From assembly GCF_947331465.1 (NCBI RefSeq), contig NZ_CAMZOK010000001.1, positions 558,001-622,000 of the forward strand: a stretch of 64,000 nt of DNA. The letters are read 5' to 3'. How positions within the stretch are numbered: position 1 is the first letter of the stretch; each line of letters begins with the position of its first letter. The position numbers were made by a program, and so were the translations under genes. Source of the stretch: Shimia sp. Alg240-R146. GTDB lineage: Bacteria > Pseudomonadota > Alphaproteobacteria > Rhodobacterales > Rhodobacteraceae. A model generated the notes under the pieces. The model saw only the letters and a program-made list of their open reading frames with translations, searched no databases and was not told where the DNA came from. This document shows positions 43,934 through 52,232 of this stretch, in pieces.

Positions 43934-43965
43934 AAAAAAAACGCCCGCTCCGGAGAGCAGGCGTT
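43934..43965 (-). terminator. Terminator after rpsO
   Basis: A stem of 11 positions with one mismatch (43940-43950 with 43955-43965), followed on the minus strand by a run of T (the A-run at 43934-43940). Confidence 0.8.
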
Positions 43966-43991
43966 TCGTGTATTCCGAATGATCGGGCGTC

Positions 43992-44261
43992 TTAGCGGCG
44001 GATGCCGAGACGTTTGATCAGGTCCTGATAGCGTGCATCGTCTTTGCCCTTGGTGTAGTCCAGCAGCTTACGGCGCTGAGCAACCATTTTCAAAAGGCCA
44101 CGGCGACCGTGGTTGTCTTTTTTGTGGGTTTTGAAGTGCTCGGTCAGGGTGTTGATGCGCGAGGTGAGGATGGCAACCTGAACTTCGGGCGAACCGGTGT
44201 CGCCTTCTTTGGTTGCGAATTCCTTCATCAGGCGGGCTTTTTCTTCAACTGTGATCGACAT
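43992..44261 (-). CDS. rpsO: 30S ribosomal protein S15
   Basis: Ribosomal protein S15, 89 residues, the same length as in E. coli; it binds 16S rRNA in the platform of the small subunit. The conserved [34 protein letters not shown] and [12 protein letters not shown] segments are intact. In many bacteria rpsO lies directly before pnp; here an AraC gene and two other genes separate them, and rpsO has its own terminator. Confidence 0.97.
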   Translation of the reverse strand: MSITVEEKARLMKEFATKEGDTGSPEVQVAILTSRINTLTEHFKTHKKDNHGRRGLLKMVAQRRKLLDYTKGKDDARYQDLIKRLGIRR

Positions 44262-44399
44262 CGGGGTCTCCTAATCTAAAGGTTTCGGGCGCAAGCCGGG
44301 ATGTCGTCCAGCAAGGTCCATAGAGGTCTGCACAGAGATTCCCTGTGCAGACAGGCGATATAGGCCGGTTTTGTCAGAAAGAAAAGGGGTTTGTGTCGT

Positions 44400-45386
44400 T
44401 TAGCCAATGGCCGTTTGTGCAATCAGGGTGATGTCGCTGACCTCCAACGAGGCGCCGCCGTGCACGATCGCGAGCGCTTCTCCGTCGACGATGACCTCGA
44501 TCATATCGGGATCGCTGGCGATGGGGCGAATTTCCACGTCCGGTGCATCGGCTTGATTGGGATAGAGCAGAACGAGATTGTCCTCGGCCTCATCGAAATC
44601 CATGACCGTGATTGGAGCCTCGGCGGTGCCATCCAGCATGAAAGTGTCGGCATCCTCTCCGCCGGTCAGAATATCGTCTGTGCCACCGATCAACGTGTCG
44701 TCCCCGCCGCCGCCATTGAGGTAGTCGACGTCGGGATCAGCGGGGCTGGTGTTGCCAACCACCAAGTCATCGCCCGCGCCACCAAACAGCGTGTCCGCAC
44801 CAGCACCGCCGTCAAGCTGATCGTCTTCATAGCCGCCATGCAGCGCATCGTCGCCCGCGCCACCAAGCAGCGTGTCATCGCCAAAGCCACCCACCAAGGA
44901 ATCTGATCCAGCGTCGCCGGATAAGTGGTCGTTGTCACCGTGGCCAAACAGCGTGTCGTTGCCGTCCCCTCCGGTCAGGCTGTCGTCGCCATGTTCACCA
45001 TGCAAGATGTCATTATCCGCGCCGCCTGACAGCGCATCATCGCCGTCGGCACCATGCAGTATATCGACGCCTTCGCCACCCGAGAGAGTGTCATCGCCCG
45101 CATATCCGTTGATTTGATCGTCGCCTGCGCCACCGCTGATGATGTCCTCATCAGGCGTGCCCGACAGAATGTCATAATCACCGCTGCCGATGATGACGTT
45201 TGGTTCGGACACATCGGGCGGTACCGACGTGTCCGTTGTATCGTCCCCCGGAATATCCGAAGTGACAGGCGTTTCTTCTTCCAGATCATCTGCTTCGGTG
45301 TCGAGACCGGCGTCGTCACCGTCGTCAATTCCAACAAACACAGCAGCGCCGGCTATTGCAGCCAGCAAACTCGCAAACATGAGCAT
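44400..45386 (-). CDS. RTX-type calcium-binding repeat protein with N-terminal membrane anchor
   Basis: A protein of about 328 residues. One hydrophobic segment at the N-terminus (ASLLAAIAGAAVFVG) is followed by an acidic linker, then about twelve GGxGxDxLx nonapeptide repeats (residues about 75-235) that form a calcium-binding parallel beta roll, and a C-terminal domain ending LIAQTAIG. Most RTX proteins leave by a type I system using a C-terminal signal; the N-terminal segment here suggests a membrane anchor, and no secretion genes are near. ATG 45386 has GGAG seven bases upstream; GTG 45389 is an alternative. Confidence 0.85.
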   Translation of the reverse strand: MLMFASLLAAIAGAAVFVGIDDGDDAGLDTEADDLEEETPVTSDIPGDDTTDTSVPPDVSEPNVIIGSGDYDILSGTPDEDIISGGAGDDQINGYAGDDTLSGGEGVDILHGADGDDALSGGADNDILHGEHGDDSLTGGDGNDTLFGHGDNDHLSGDAGSDSLVGGFGDDTLLGGAGDDALHGGYEDDQLDGGAGADTLFGGAGDDLVVGNTSPADPDVDYLNGGGGDDTLIGGTDDILTGGEDADTFMLDGTAEAPITVMDFDEAEDNLVLLYPNQADAPDVEIRPIASDPDMIEVIVDGEALAIVHGGASLEVSDITLIAQTAIG

Positions 45387-45499
45387 CACACAACTCCACT
45401 CACCCCGTAGCCATTAGGCCATACATCGGGCGGTTTTCAAAACGCGGATTGGAGAGGTGGTTAATCTGTGGTTTTTGCCAGTTTGGCATGCCGTTATCG

Positions 45500-46009
45500 T
45501 CAGATATCCCAACGTTCAGGCTGGCAGGCATAGGCAATATACAGAGGGTGGCGCGGGTGGCCGTGTTTGGTCAGACCCAAGTGGTGGATCTGACGGGCGG
45601 TCTCACGCAGCACATCGCGCATTTGAAATCCCCGGTCCAGATGGTCGCCATGCGCGCCCCATGCCGCGATGATCACATCGGCCCAGTCACAGCTTTGCGC
45701 CACCACGACGTCGTTGTCTGGACCTGCCGGTGCGGGGTGTTTGCGCAGCAGTTTAGGGTCGGTTTCGCGCAAGCCGAAAATGTTGACCGCCCGAAAGCCA
45801 CCAAAGCCAAGCGCGCGGGCGCGACGTTCGCAGCGTTCGATTGTTGGGTCGTTTTGCCGTTCCGTGGCCTTGGACGGGTTGAGCATGATGAACAGAACGC
45901 GTTTGCGGCTGTCATCCCAAACCCGCGTGAGGGCATAGCGGTACGTTTCGCAGTCAGAATAGATTGCGGAGGAGGCCGCGTCGTCCTTCTGGAAGTCGCG
46001 GGTGATCAT
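45500..46009 (-). CDS. DUF1643-family protein
   Basis: A soluble 169-residue protein. [24 protein letters not shown] is the hallmark of DUF1643, followed by VNIFGLR and [11 protein letters not shown]. The function of the family is unknown. Its start overlaps the truB stop as ATGA, so it is cotranslated with truB. It is common for small passengers to sit after truB, but I cannot say whether this arrangement is conserved. Confidence 0.85.
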   Translation of the reverse strand: MITRDFQKDDAASSAIYSDCETYRYALTRVWDDSRKRVLFIMLNPSKATERQNDPTIERCERRARALGFGGFRAVNIFGLRETDPKLLRKHPAPAGPDNDVVVAQSCDWADVIIAAWGAHGDHLDRGFQMRDVLRETARQIHHLGLTKHGHPRHPLYIAYACQPERWDI

Positions 46010-46920
46010 GTTTGTGGGCGCACAAAGACCCGGCTTGGGTGCAGCTCACCTGCCTTAAAGATACCGACAGCGACGGCTTCACCGTCAAAGCTGGCCCAGC
46101 ACTCTTCGCCGTATTCGACATCAGAGGCGATCACCATGCCGGGATTGCCGTTGCGCAGACGGGTGGTGCCCTCGGACGTTGCTTTGACCTCCGGCAGGTC
46201 GGCAAGGCCTTCTTCGAGTGGGCGCAGGTATTGGTCGAGCTCCGGCTGTTTGGCCATATCTTCGATTTGGGCGAGCGTCAGGCCGTCCCCGGCATCAAAC
46301 GGGCCGGACCAGATGCGACGCAGTTCGCGCACATGACCGAAACAGCCAAGAACGGCGCCAAGATCGCGGGCGATGGAGCGAACATAACCGCCCTTGCCGC
46401 AGGTCATTTCCAACGTCACGTGATCGGCGTCTTCGCGGTCGGTCAACACCAGTTCTTCGACCCAAAGTGGTCGGGCGGCGATCTCGACGTCTTCGCCGTC
46501 ACGCGCCAGTTTGTAGGCGCGTTGTCCGTCGATTTTTACGGCTGAGAATTTCGGTGGCACCTGCATGATGTCGCCGACAAACTGACCCAACGCGGCTTTG
46601 ATGGTGTCGTCGTCTGGACGCAGATCAGATTGTGCGATGACCTCGCCTTCGGCGTCGTCAGTATTGGTGGCCTGACCAAGACGCACGGTGAAGGTGTAGG
46701 CTTTGAGCGCATCGGTGATGTAGGGCACGGTTTTTGTGGCTTCGCCCAGAGCGACGGCCAGAACGCCAGTGGCGTCGGGATCCAGCGTGCCGGCATGGCC
46801 CGCTTTTTTGGCATCAAACGCCCAGCGGACTTTATTGACAACTGAGGTCGAGGTCATGCCTGCGGGCTTGTCGACGACGAGCCAACCGGAAATGTCGCGG
46901 CCTTTGCGTTTGCGTGCCAT
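46006..46920 (-). CDS. truB: tRNA pseudouridine(55) synthase TruB
   Basis: Makes pseudouridine 55 in the T-loop of tRNAs. It has 304 residues, normal length. The catalytic aspartate is Asp47 in [35 protein letters not shown] and [14 protein letters not shown] are conserved TruB blocks, and the C-terminal part carries the short PUA-like domain. It begins at ATG 46920. It belongs to the rbfA-truB-rpsO-pnp group on the minus strand, though a polysaccharide lyase gene on the opposite strand and a glycosidase gene separate it from rbfA. Confidence 0.96.
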   Translation of the reverse strand: MARKRKGRDISGWLVVDKPAGMTSTSVVNKVRWAFDAKKAGHAGTLDPDATGVLAVALGEATKTVPYITDALKAYTFTVRLGQATNTDDAEGEVIAQSDLRPDDDTIKAALGQFVGDIMQVPPKFSAVKIDGQRAYKLARDGEDVEIAARPLWVEELVLTDREDADHVTLEMTCGKGGYVRSIARDLGAVLGCFGHVRELRRIWSGPFDAGDGLTLAQIEDMAKQPELDQYLRPLEEGLADLPEVKATSEGTTRLRNGNPGMVIASDVEYGEECWASFDGEAVAVGIFKAGELHPSRVFVRPQT

Positions 46921-47057
46921 AATCAGTGCCCTTTGAAGTCTGGTAAGGGCGGCGGCGTATCGGATTGATTACGGGCTGTCAAATTCTGTTGTCATCGCGC
47001 CAGGGCGATGATTAGTTCGACGACATTGTTTTCAAAACTTTTGGAGAGAGACCTTTG

Positions 47058-47963
47058 ATGAAGGCCATTTGGATTTGTGTGTGTTTGAGCGTGGCTCTGA
47101 TTGGAACGCAGGGTGAGGCGCAATCAAAGAAGTTGCGTAATTCGGTGGTGAAAAAGGTCAAGATTGAGGATCTGTCGCATAAAGGGAAATACAGGTTTGG
47201 CTATGTGACATCGCCAACCCGACGGGGCGACAAGGCACAGAGATTTGAAATTCGTCATGGGGATTGCGGGCGATCGAGCGGGTGGAACGATTGCGAAAGC
47301 GACCGCGGGCGCGTGGAAATGAAAGAACGCCCGAAGAATGCCATGTCCAAGCCGGGCAAGGGTATTTGGTACGGCTATTCTGTCTACATTCCAGCGGATT
47401 TTGTCAGCCTTGGTAGGGCCAACACAATCTTGTCTCAGGCCAAGGTTGAGAAAAACAACATGCCGTTGTGGGCATTGACGTTCAACGACTCCCCTTATTT
47501 GCTGTATTCTGACGGGACACATTGCAAGATTGGCAGTCTTTCAAGTTGGCGGGGGCGTTGGAATGACATTGTTGTTTTTGCCAACTATGCGACCTCAGGG
47601 CAGGCCGTGTATTTCCAGCTTTTCAAGGACAACAAGCTGATTTGCCAGCGCACAGCCCCGATCATGCCGCCCAGCTATGCCAACAAACAACAGAAGATCG
47701 GGATCAAGTACGGGATATATAGCAGCTTTGTGAGCCGGTATTTGGCTAAACACGGCACGATGCCTGCGGCCGCGAAAGCCTATCAGCAAACCCACTCCAC
47801 AGGATCATCCTCCAAAAGCCCGTCGCCGACTCCGTTCAAATACGATTGGGGGGTAAAGTTGCCGACGCATGTTATTTACTATGACGAGATGCGGTATGGA
47901 TCGCGGCGCGAAGATGTGGATGTTCGCATGTTGGAAGCGCGAGGCGTGCCTCCTGTGGACTAG
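47058..47963 (+). CDS. Polysaccharide lyase-like secreted protein
   Basis: A 301-residue exported protein with a signal peptide of about 21 residues (ends TQGEAQ). The mature part matches the heparin-lyase I-like fold (PF14099 type): RFEIRHGDCG, DRGRVEMKERPK, GIWYGYSVYIPADF and a final HVIYYDEMRYGS are characteristic. Such enzymes act on glycosaminoglycan- or glucuronan-like acidic polysaccharides; the substrate is not established. ATG 47058 follows GGAGAGAGA. It is on the plus strand amid minus-strand RNA-maturation genes, suggesting a later insertion. Confidence 0.75.
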   Translation: MKAIWICVCLSVALIGTQGEAQSKKLRNSVVKKVKIEDLSHKGKYRFGYVTSPTRRGDKAQRFEIRHGDCGRSSGWNDCESDRGRVEMKERPKNAMSKPGKGIWYGYSVYIPADFVSLGRANTILSQAKVEKNNMPLWALTFNDSPYLLYSDGTHCKIGSLSSWRGRWNDIVVFANYATSGQAVYFQLFKDNKLICQRTAPIMPPSYANKQQKIGIKYGIYSSFVSRYLAKHGTMPAAAKAYQQTHSTGSSSKSPSPTPFKYDWGVKLPTHVIYYDEMRYGSRREDVDVRMLEARGVPPVD

Positions 47964-47966
47964 GCC

Positions 47967-48692
47967 TTAGTTCACCACGCCAACAATCGGGCCCAGCAAG
48001 AAACCTGGGTCGTTGCGGTTGATCTGGGGGGCGTAGAGCCGGCTGATCTTGCCGTCAAAAAAGAGCGCGTTAGGGGTTTCTAGCACGTCGCGGAAATAGC
48101 GGCCAAATTCATGGAACGTCACCGCATTGCGCGAAATGACGAAATACGCCGTTTTTCCATCGGCTGACGTGCCAACGCCGTTGCGGCGAAATCTGGACGT
48201 GCTGTCGACAAGAAAACGCGGGTGCAATGCGCCGTCGATCACCAGCATCGGTCCGGATTGGGTGGCGTGGTTACAGCTTGGGTTGCTGCGCGCAAATGCC
48301 AACGTTTCGATCACGTCGGCGCGGGTGTCGTTGATGCAAAAGACGCCGTTGGGCAGCAGGCCAAAATTGCCTTTGGACGCGCCGGTCAGGAGGCGCATCT
48401 CTTCGACTCCGTTTTCGACATAGTGGCCGACGGGGCTGCGATCCGCGTGATACATACCTGCGTTCATGCCGAAGATCAGGGTTTCACCGTCACTCAGGTT
48501 TGTTTCGACATCGCGGAACTGACCCAGAATGGCGCCTTGATCGTCGCGCAAAAAGAGGCGCAGGTTTTCCTTGGCGACATCAACGGTGCACACGGTATAG
48601 CGGTTGGCCTCGTAAGAGGTGTCCTCACAGGTGACGGCCGCTGCAAGACCGGGCAGCGCCAGCAGTGCCAGGGTGAGGAGGGCGCGTATCAC
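47967..48692 (-). CDS. Secreted phosphodiester glycosidase-domain protein
   Basis: A 241-residue exported protein with a signal peptide (ends LPGLAAA). It matches the phosphodiester glycosidase family (NAGPA domain, PF09992 type): [37 protein letters not shown] and [15 protein letters not shown] are conserved. Members remove sugars linked through phosphodiester bonds. The start is GTG 48692, which overlaps the rbfA stop, so the gene is coupled to rbfA. Its stop lies three bases from the convergent polysaccharide lyase gene. Confidence 0.85.
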   Translation of the reverse strand: MIRALLTLALLALPGLAAAVTCEDTSYEANRYTVCTVDVAKENLRLFLRDDQGAILGQFRDVETNLSDGETLIFGMNAGMYHADRSPVGHYVENGVEEMRLLTGASKGNFGLLPNGVFCINDTRADVIETLAFARSNPSCNHATQSGPMLVIDGALHPRFLVDSTSRFRRNGVGTSADGKTAYFVISRNAVTFHEFGRYFRDVLETPNALFFDGKISRLYAPQINRNDPGFLLGPIVGVVN

Positions 48693-49111
48693 GTGCCGTC
48701 GGTCTCGGGGCTGTCTGGTTTTTCGATGTCTTGGCGTACACGTTCGTCATCCAGCATGGCGCGGGTGGCTTCCATCTGGTCGTAGGTTTTGTCGATGCGG
48801 AATCGCAGATCGGGAGCGTGTTTCAACCCAGCTTTTCGACCAATCACACGACGCAGCTCACCTTTGTTGCGCGCAAGATAGGCGATGGCCTCTTCCTGTT
48901 GGCCGCCCCCAAGCGGCAGTACGTAGGCGGTGGCGATGGTCAAATCCGGGCTAACGCGCACCTCGCCTACGGTGATCGACAGACGGTTCAGGTCCGGATC
49001 ATGAATGTCGCCCTTCATCAGGACTTCGGACAGGGTCCGGCGAATAAGTTCGCCGACGCGCAGCATCCGCTGGGAGGGGCCACGGCCCTCGGAATCTCTG
49101 TGTTTTGCCAT
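48689..49111 (-). CDS. rbfA: Ribosome-binding factor A
   Basis: A KH-fold ribosome maturation factor that binds the 30S subunit and helps finish 16S rRNA 5'-end processing. It has 140 residues. [18 protein letters not shown] at the N-terminus and [15 protein letters not shown] near the end are conserved. ATG 49111 is preferred because GGAGAG precedes it and the protein then begins in the usual place; an upstream in-frame start at 49147 overlaps the divergent dapB leader. Confidence 0.95.
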   Translation of the reverse strand: MAKHRDSEGRGPSQRMLRVGELIRRTLSEVLMKGDIHDPDLNRLSITVGEVRVSPDLTIATAYVLPLGGGQQEEAIAYLARNKGELRRVIGRKAGLKHAPDLRFRIDKTYDQMEATRAMLDDERVRQDIEKPDSPETDGT

Positions 49112-49194
49112 GTCTCTCCACTTAGGCGCTTTGCAGGGCTTTGCCAAGCGGGCAGGCGTTCGTTATGCAGAGGCGGACAGTTATGGAGACCAAT

Positions 49195-50004
49195 ATGCAA
49201 GACTTGCCTGGAATCGTGATCACCGGGGCCTCTGGCCGGATGGGACAGATGTTGATCAAGACCGTGATCGGCAGCGACAAGGTGCGTTTGGTTGGAGTCG
49301 TGGAGCGCGAAGGCCATGACTGGGTCGGCCGTGATGTTGGTGAGGCGATGGGCGGCGCGGCGTTGGGCGTGACCGTGACGGATCAGCCGCTGGATGCTTT
49401 TGCCAAAGCGCAGGCTGTGATTGACTTTACAACCCCCGCGGCAACTGTGCAGTTTGCCAAGCTGGCGGCACAAGCCCGTGCGGTACATGTGATCGGCACG
49501 ACTGGCATGACCGAGGATGACATTGCGCAATTGGGCCCTTGTGCGCGCCATGCAGTGATTGTGCGGGCAGGCAACATGAGCCTTGGCGTTAATTTGCTGA
49601 CGGTTCTGACCAAAAAGGTCGCCGCTGCGTTGGACGCCGATTTCGACATTGAAGTTATTGAGGCGCACCATCGTCACAAGGTAGACGCACCAAGCGGCAC
49701 TGCGCTGATGCTCGGCGAGGCGGCGGCCGAGGGCCGCGGTGTGTCCTTGGCGGATGTGTCTGATCGTGGGCGTGATGGCATCACCGGAGCACGCAAACTT
49801 GGAGACATCGGTTTTACTGCCATTCGTGGCGGCGATATTATCGGTGAGCACGACGTTATGTTTGCGGCGGATGGCGAACAGATTGTTCTGCGCCACAAGG
49901 CCACGGACCGCAGCCTGTTTGCTAAAGGTGCCTTGAAGGCGGCACTTTGGGGTCAGGATCAGAAGCCGGGCGAATACGATATGCTGGATGTATTGGGGTT
50001 GTGA
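49195..50004 (+). CDS. dapB: 4-hydroxy-tetrahydrodipicolinate reductase DapB
   Basis: Reduces 4-hydroxy-tetrahydrodipicolinate with NAD(P)H in the diaminopimelate/lysine pathway. It has 269 residues, close to the usual 270. The nucleotide-binding GASGRMGQ is at 11-18; VIDFTTP, VIGTTG and the catalytic [16 protein letters not shown] follow. ATG 49195 is chosen because GGAGA is five bases upstream and the protein opens just before the Rossmann motif. The rbfA gene diverges from it. Confidence 0.96.
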   Translation: MQDLPGIVITGASGRMGQMLIKTVIGSDKVRLVGVVEREGHDWVGRDVGEAMGGAALGVTVTDQPLDAFAKAQAVIDFTTPAATVQFAKLAAQARAVHVIGTTGMTEDDIAQLGPCARHAVIVRAGNMSLGVNLLTVLTKKVAAALDADFDIEVIEAHHRHKVDAPSGTALMLGEAAAEGRGVSLADVSDRGRDGITGARKLGDIGFTAIRGGDIIGEHDVMFAADGEQIVLRHKATDRSLFAKGALKAALWGQDQKPGEYDMLDVLGL

Positions 50005-50192
50005 AAACAGCCTGACCTGACGGGAAATGGTTTGAAAATAGGCGTTTAGGTCTGCTGCGTCAGTGGTTCTTGGCGTCGAGAAACGTTTTTGTTGGCAGGT
50101 CGTCGGACTTGTGGTTTTATGCGGCCAGTCAAAAAATTAAATGATCATTCAAGAAAATGAGTGAATCAAAATCTAAAAATAGGGAGATGACA

Positions 50193-51155
50193 ATGAAAAC
50201 TCTGATGAAATCCGGTCTGTCGGCGTTGGCGCTGACAGCAATGGCAAGCGGCGCATTTGCGGCGGATCTGGGCGCGACAGACGAGCCGATCAAGCTGGCG
50301 CTGAACGAATGGACTGGCCAGCATGTGACCACCCGTGTCGCAGGCGAAATGCTGAAGGCTGCCGGCTATGAAGTGGAATACGTCACCGCAGGCATGTTGA
50401 ACCAGTTTCAGGCGATTGCGGATGGCGACATCCACGCGACGCTGGAAATCTGGTCGTCCAACGTGTCCGACCAATACGCTGTTCTGAAAGATGCAGGCCA
50501 GCTGGAAGAGCTGTCCGATCTGGGTCTGAACGCACGTGAGGGCATCGCGTATCCTGCGCACGTCGCGGATCTGTGCCCCGGCCTGCCTGCTTGGGAAGCG
50601 CTGCAAGAGTGTGCGATGAACTTCGCAACCGCGGAAACCCTGCCAATGGGTCGTCTGGTGGATTACCCTGCCGACTGGGGCACACCGGGTGCCGACCGGA
50701 TGGCGGGTCTGGAGCTGCCGTTCAAAGCGATTCCGGCTGGCTCTGAGGGCGCGCTGATTGCCGAATTGCGCGCCTCCACCGAGAAGAAATCTCCGCTTCT
50801 GATCACTTTCTGGCAGCCACACTGGGCGATGTCGGCCTATGAGGTGCAGTTTGTTGACCTGCCTGCTGGCGAAGATGCCTGTTTCACAGATCCGGCATGG
50901 GGCCCGAACCCGAACGCGATCAACGACTGTGACTTTGCCGCGAGCCGCATTTTCAAAGCAGGTTGGCCCGGTCTGAAAGACAAATGGCCAGCCGCGCACG
51001 AAATCCTTGTGAACTACACTTTGGCGGTCGAAGACCAGCAGCCAATGATGGGTGCCGTGGATGTAAGCGGCGAAGCGGTTGAAGACGTTGTGTCCGCATG
51101 GATGGGCGCCAATGAAGACAAGTGGAAGTCGGTTGTCGACGCCGCAATCAAGTAA
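50193..51155 (+). CDS. ABC transporter binding protein for a quaternary amine (betaine/choline/TMAO type)
   Basis: A periplasmic binding protein of the OpuAC/ProX type, 320 residues, with a signal peptide ending GAFA (about residue 22). Tryptophans that could form the aromatic cage for a trimethylammonium group are in ALNEWTGQHV, LEIWSSN, YPADWGTP and FWQPHWAM. The sequence reminds me of TmoX, the TMAO-binding protein of roseobacters, but no tmm or tdm gene is near, so betaine or choline remain possible. ATG 50193 is six bases after AGGGAG; earlier ATGs lack a ribosome site and break the signal peptide. Confidence 0.82.
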   Translation: MKTLMKSGLSALALTAMASGAFAADLGATDEPIKLALNEWTGQHVTTRVAGEMLKAAGYEVEYVTAGMLNQFQAIADGDIHATLEIWSSNVSDQYAVLKDAGQLEELSDLGLNAREGIAYPAHVADLCPGLPAWEALQECAMNFATAETLPMGRLVDYPADWGTPGADRMAGLELPFKAIPAGSEGALIAELRASTEKKSPLLITFWQPHWAMSAYEVQFVDLPAGEDACFTDPAWGPNPNAINDCDFAASRIFKAGWPGLKDKWPAAHEILVNYTLAVEDQQPMMGAVDVSGEAVEDVVSAWMGANEDKWKSVVDAAIK

Positions 51156-51161
51156 GTCTGC

Positions 51162-52232
51162 ATGACCGAACAAAACAGCACCGCTCCGGCGATTGCCGTC
51201 GAAGACCTCTGGCAGGTCTTCGGCGAAAACGCCGCCTCTGCCTTGCGTGACGCACGTGGGGCCGGAGACGATCTCGCCGTCGTAGAGACGCTCAAAGGAA
51301 AGCACCTGATCCCCGCCGTCCGTGCGGCGAATTTTGAGGTGAAGTCCGGCGAACTCTTTGTGATCATGGGCCTTTCGGGTTCAGGCAAATCGACTTTGAT
51401 CCGCTGCATTTCGCGGTTGATCGAGCCGACGGCCGGGTCGGTGCATATTGATGGCGAAGATATTCTGAAGGCGAGCGAAAAGCGCCTGATCGATCTGCGT
51501 CGCAACAAGCTGGGCATGGTGTTTCAGCACTTTGGCCTCTTTCCGCATATGACTGTGGCCGACAACGTTGGCTTTCCCTTGAAAATGCAGGGCGCGGGCA
51601 AAGCGGAACGTCGCAAGCGGGCCTTTGAGGTCTTGGACCTTGTCGGGCTGACAGGGCGTGAAGACGCCTATCCCCGCAACCTGTCGGGCGGTCAGCGTCA
51701 GCGTGTCGGGATCGCCCGTTCGCTTGCTGTGAACCCCGATATCTGGTTTCTGGACGAGCCATTTTCAGCGCTTGATCCACTTATCCGTCGCCAATTGCAG
51801 GACGAATTCCTGAACATTCAGGCGACTTTGAAAAAATCGATTGTGTTCATTACTCACGACATCCAAGAGGCGCTGAAACTGGCGGACCGCATTGCGATCA
51901 TGCGCGACGGTGAGGTTGTGCAGATCGGTACGCCCGAAGATATCGTGCTGCGTCCGGTGGATGATTACGTGCGTGAATTTACCCGCGACGTGCCAAAAGG
52001 GCGACATGCCTGCGTAGAATCCGTGATGCTGGATCAGGTACCGGAGACGATGCCGGACGATCCCAAGCTGCGGGTTGGGATGACGCTTAGCACGGCGCTT
52101 GAGAAATGCATGGACCTTTATGAGCCGGTGCCGGTTTGGGATGCGGCGGGTAATATGGTTGGTGCAGTGCATCCGGCAGAGCTCGCAGCGGCCTTGCACG
52201 TGGACGATGGTACCGGAACGGATTGCGAATGA
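51162..52232 (+). CDS. Quaternary-amine ABC transporter ATPase (ProV/OpuAA-like)
   Basis: The ATP-binding subunit of the adjacent importer, 356 residues. Walker A is GLSGSGKST, the Q-loop is VFQHFGLFPHMT, the signature is NLSGGQRQR and Walker B is IWFLDEPFSALD. GLSGSGKSTL with an N-terminal domain of about 60 residues is typical of the glycine betaine/proline group. The C-terminal 90 residues replace the full tandem CBS module with a shorter region. Its stop overlaps the start of the permease gene (ATGA). Confidence 0.92.
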   Translation: MTEQNSTAPAIAVEDLWQVFGENAASALRDARGAGDDLAVVETLKGKHLIPAVRAANFEVKSGELFVIMGLSGSGKSTLIRCISRLIEPTAGSVHIDGEDILKASEKRLIDLRRNKLGMVFQHFGLFPHMTVADNVGFPLKMQGAGKAERRKRAFEVLDLVGLTGREDAYPRNLSGGQRQRVGIARSLAVNPDIWFLDEPFSALDPLIRRQLQDEFLNIQATLKKSIVFITHDIQEALKLADRIAIMRDGEVVQIGTPEDIVLRPVDDYVREFTRDVPKGRHACVESVMLDQVPETMPDDPKLRVGMTLSTALEKCMDLYEPVPVWDAAGNMVGAVHPAELAAALHVDDGTGTDCE

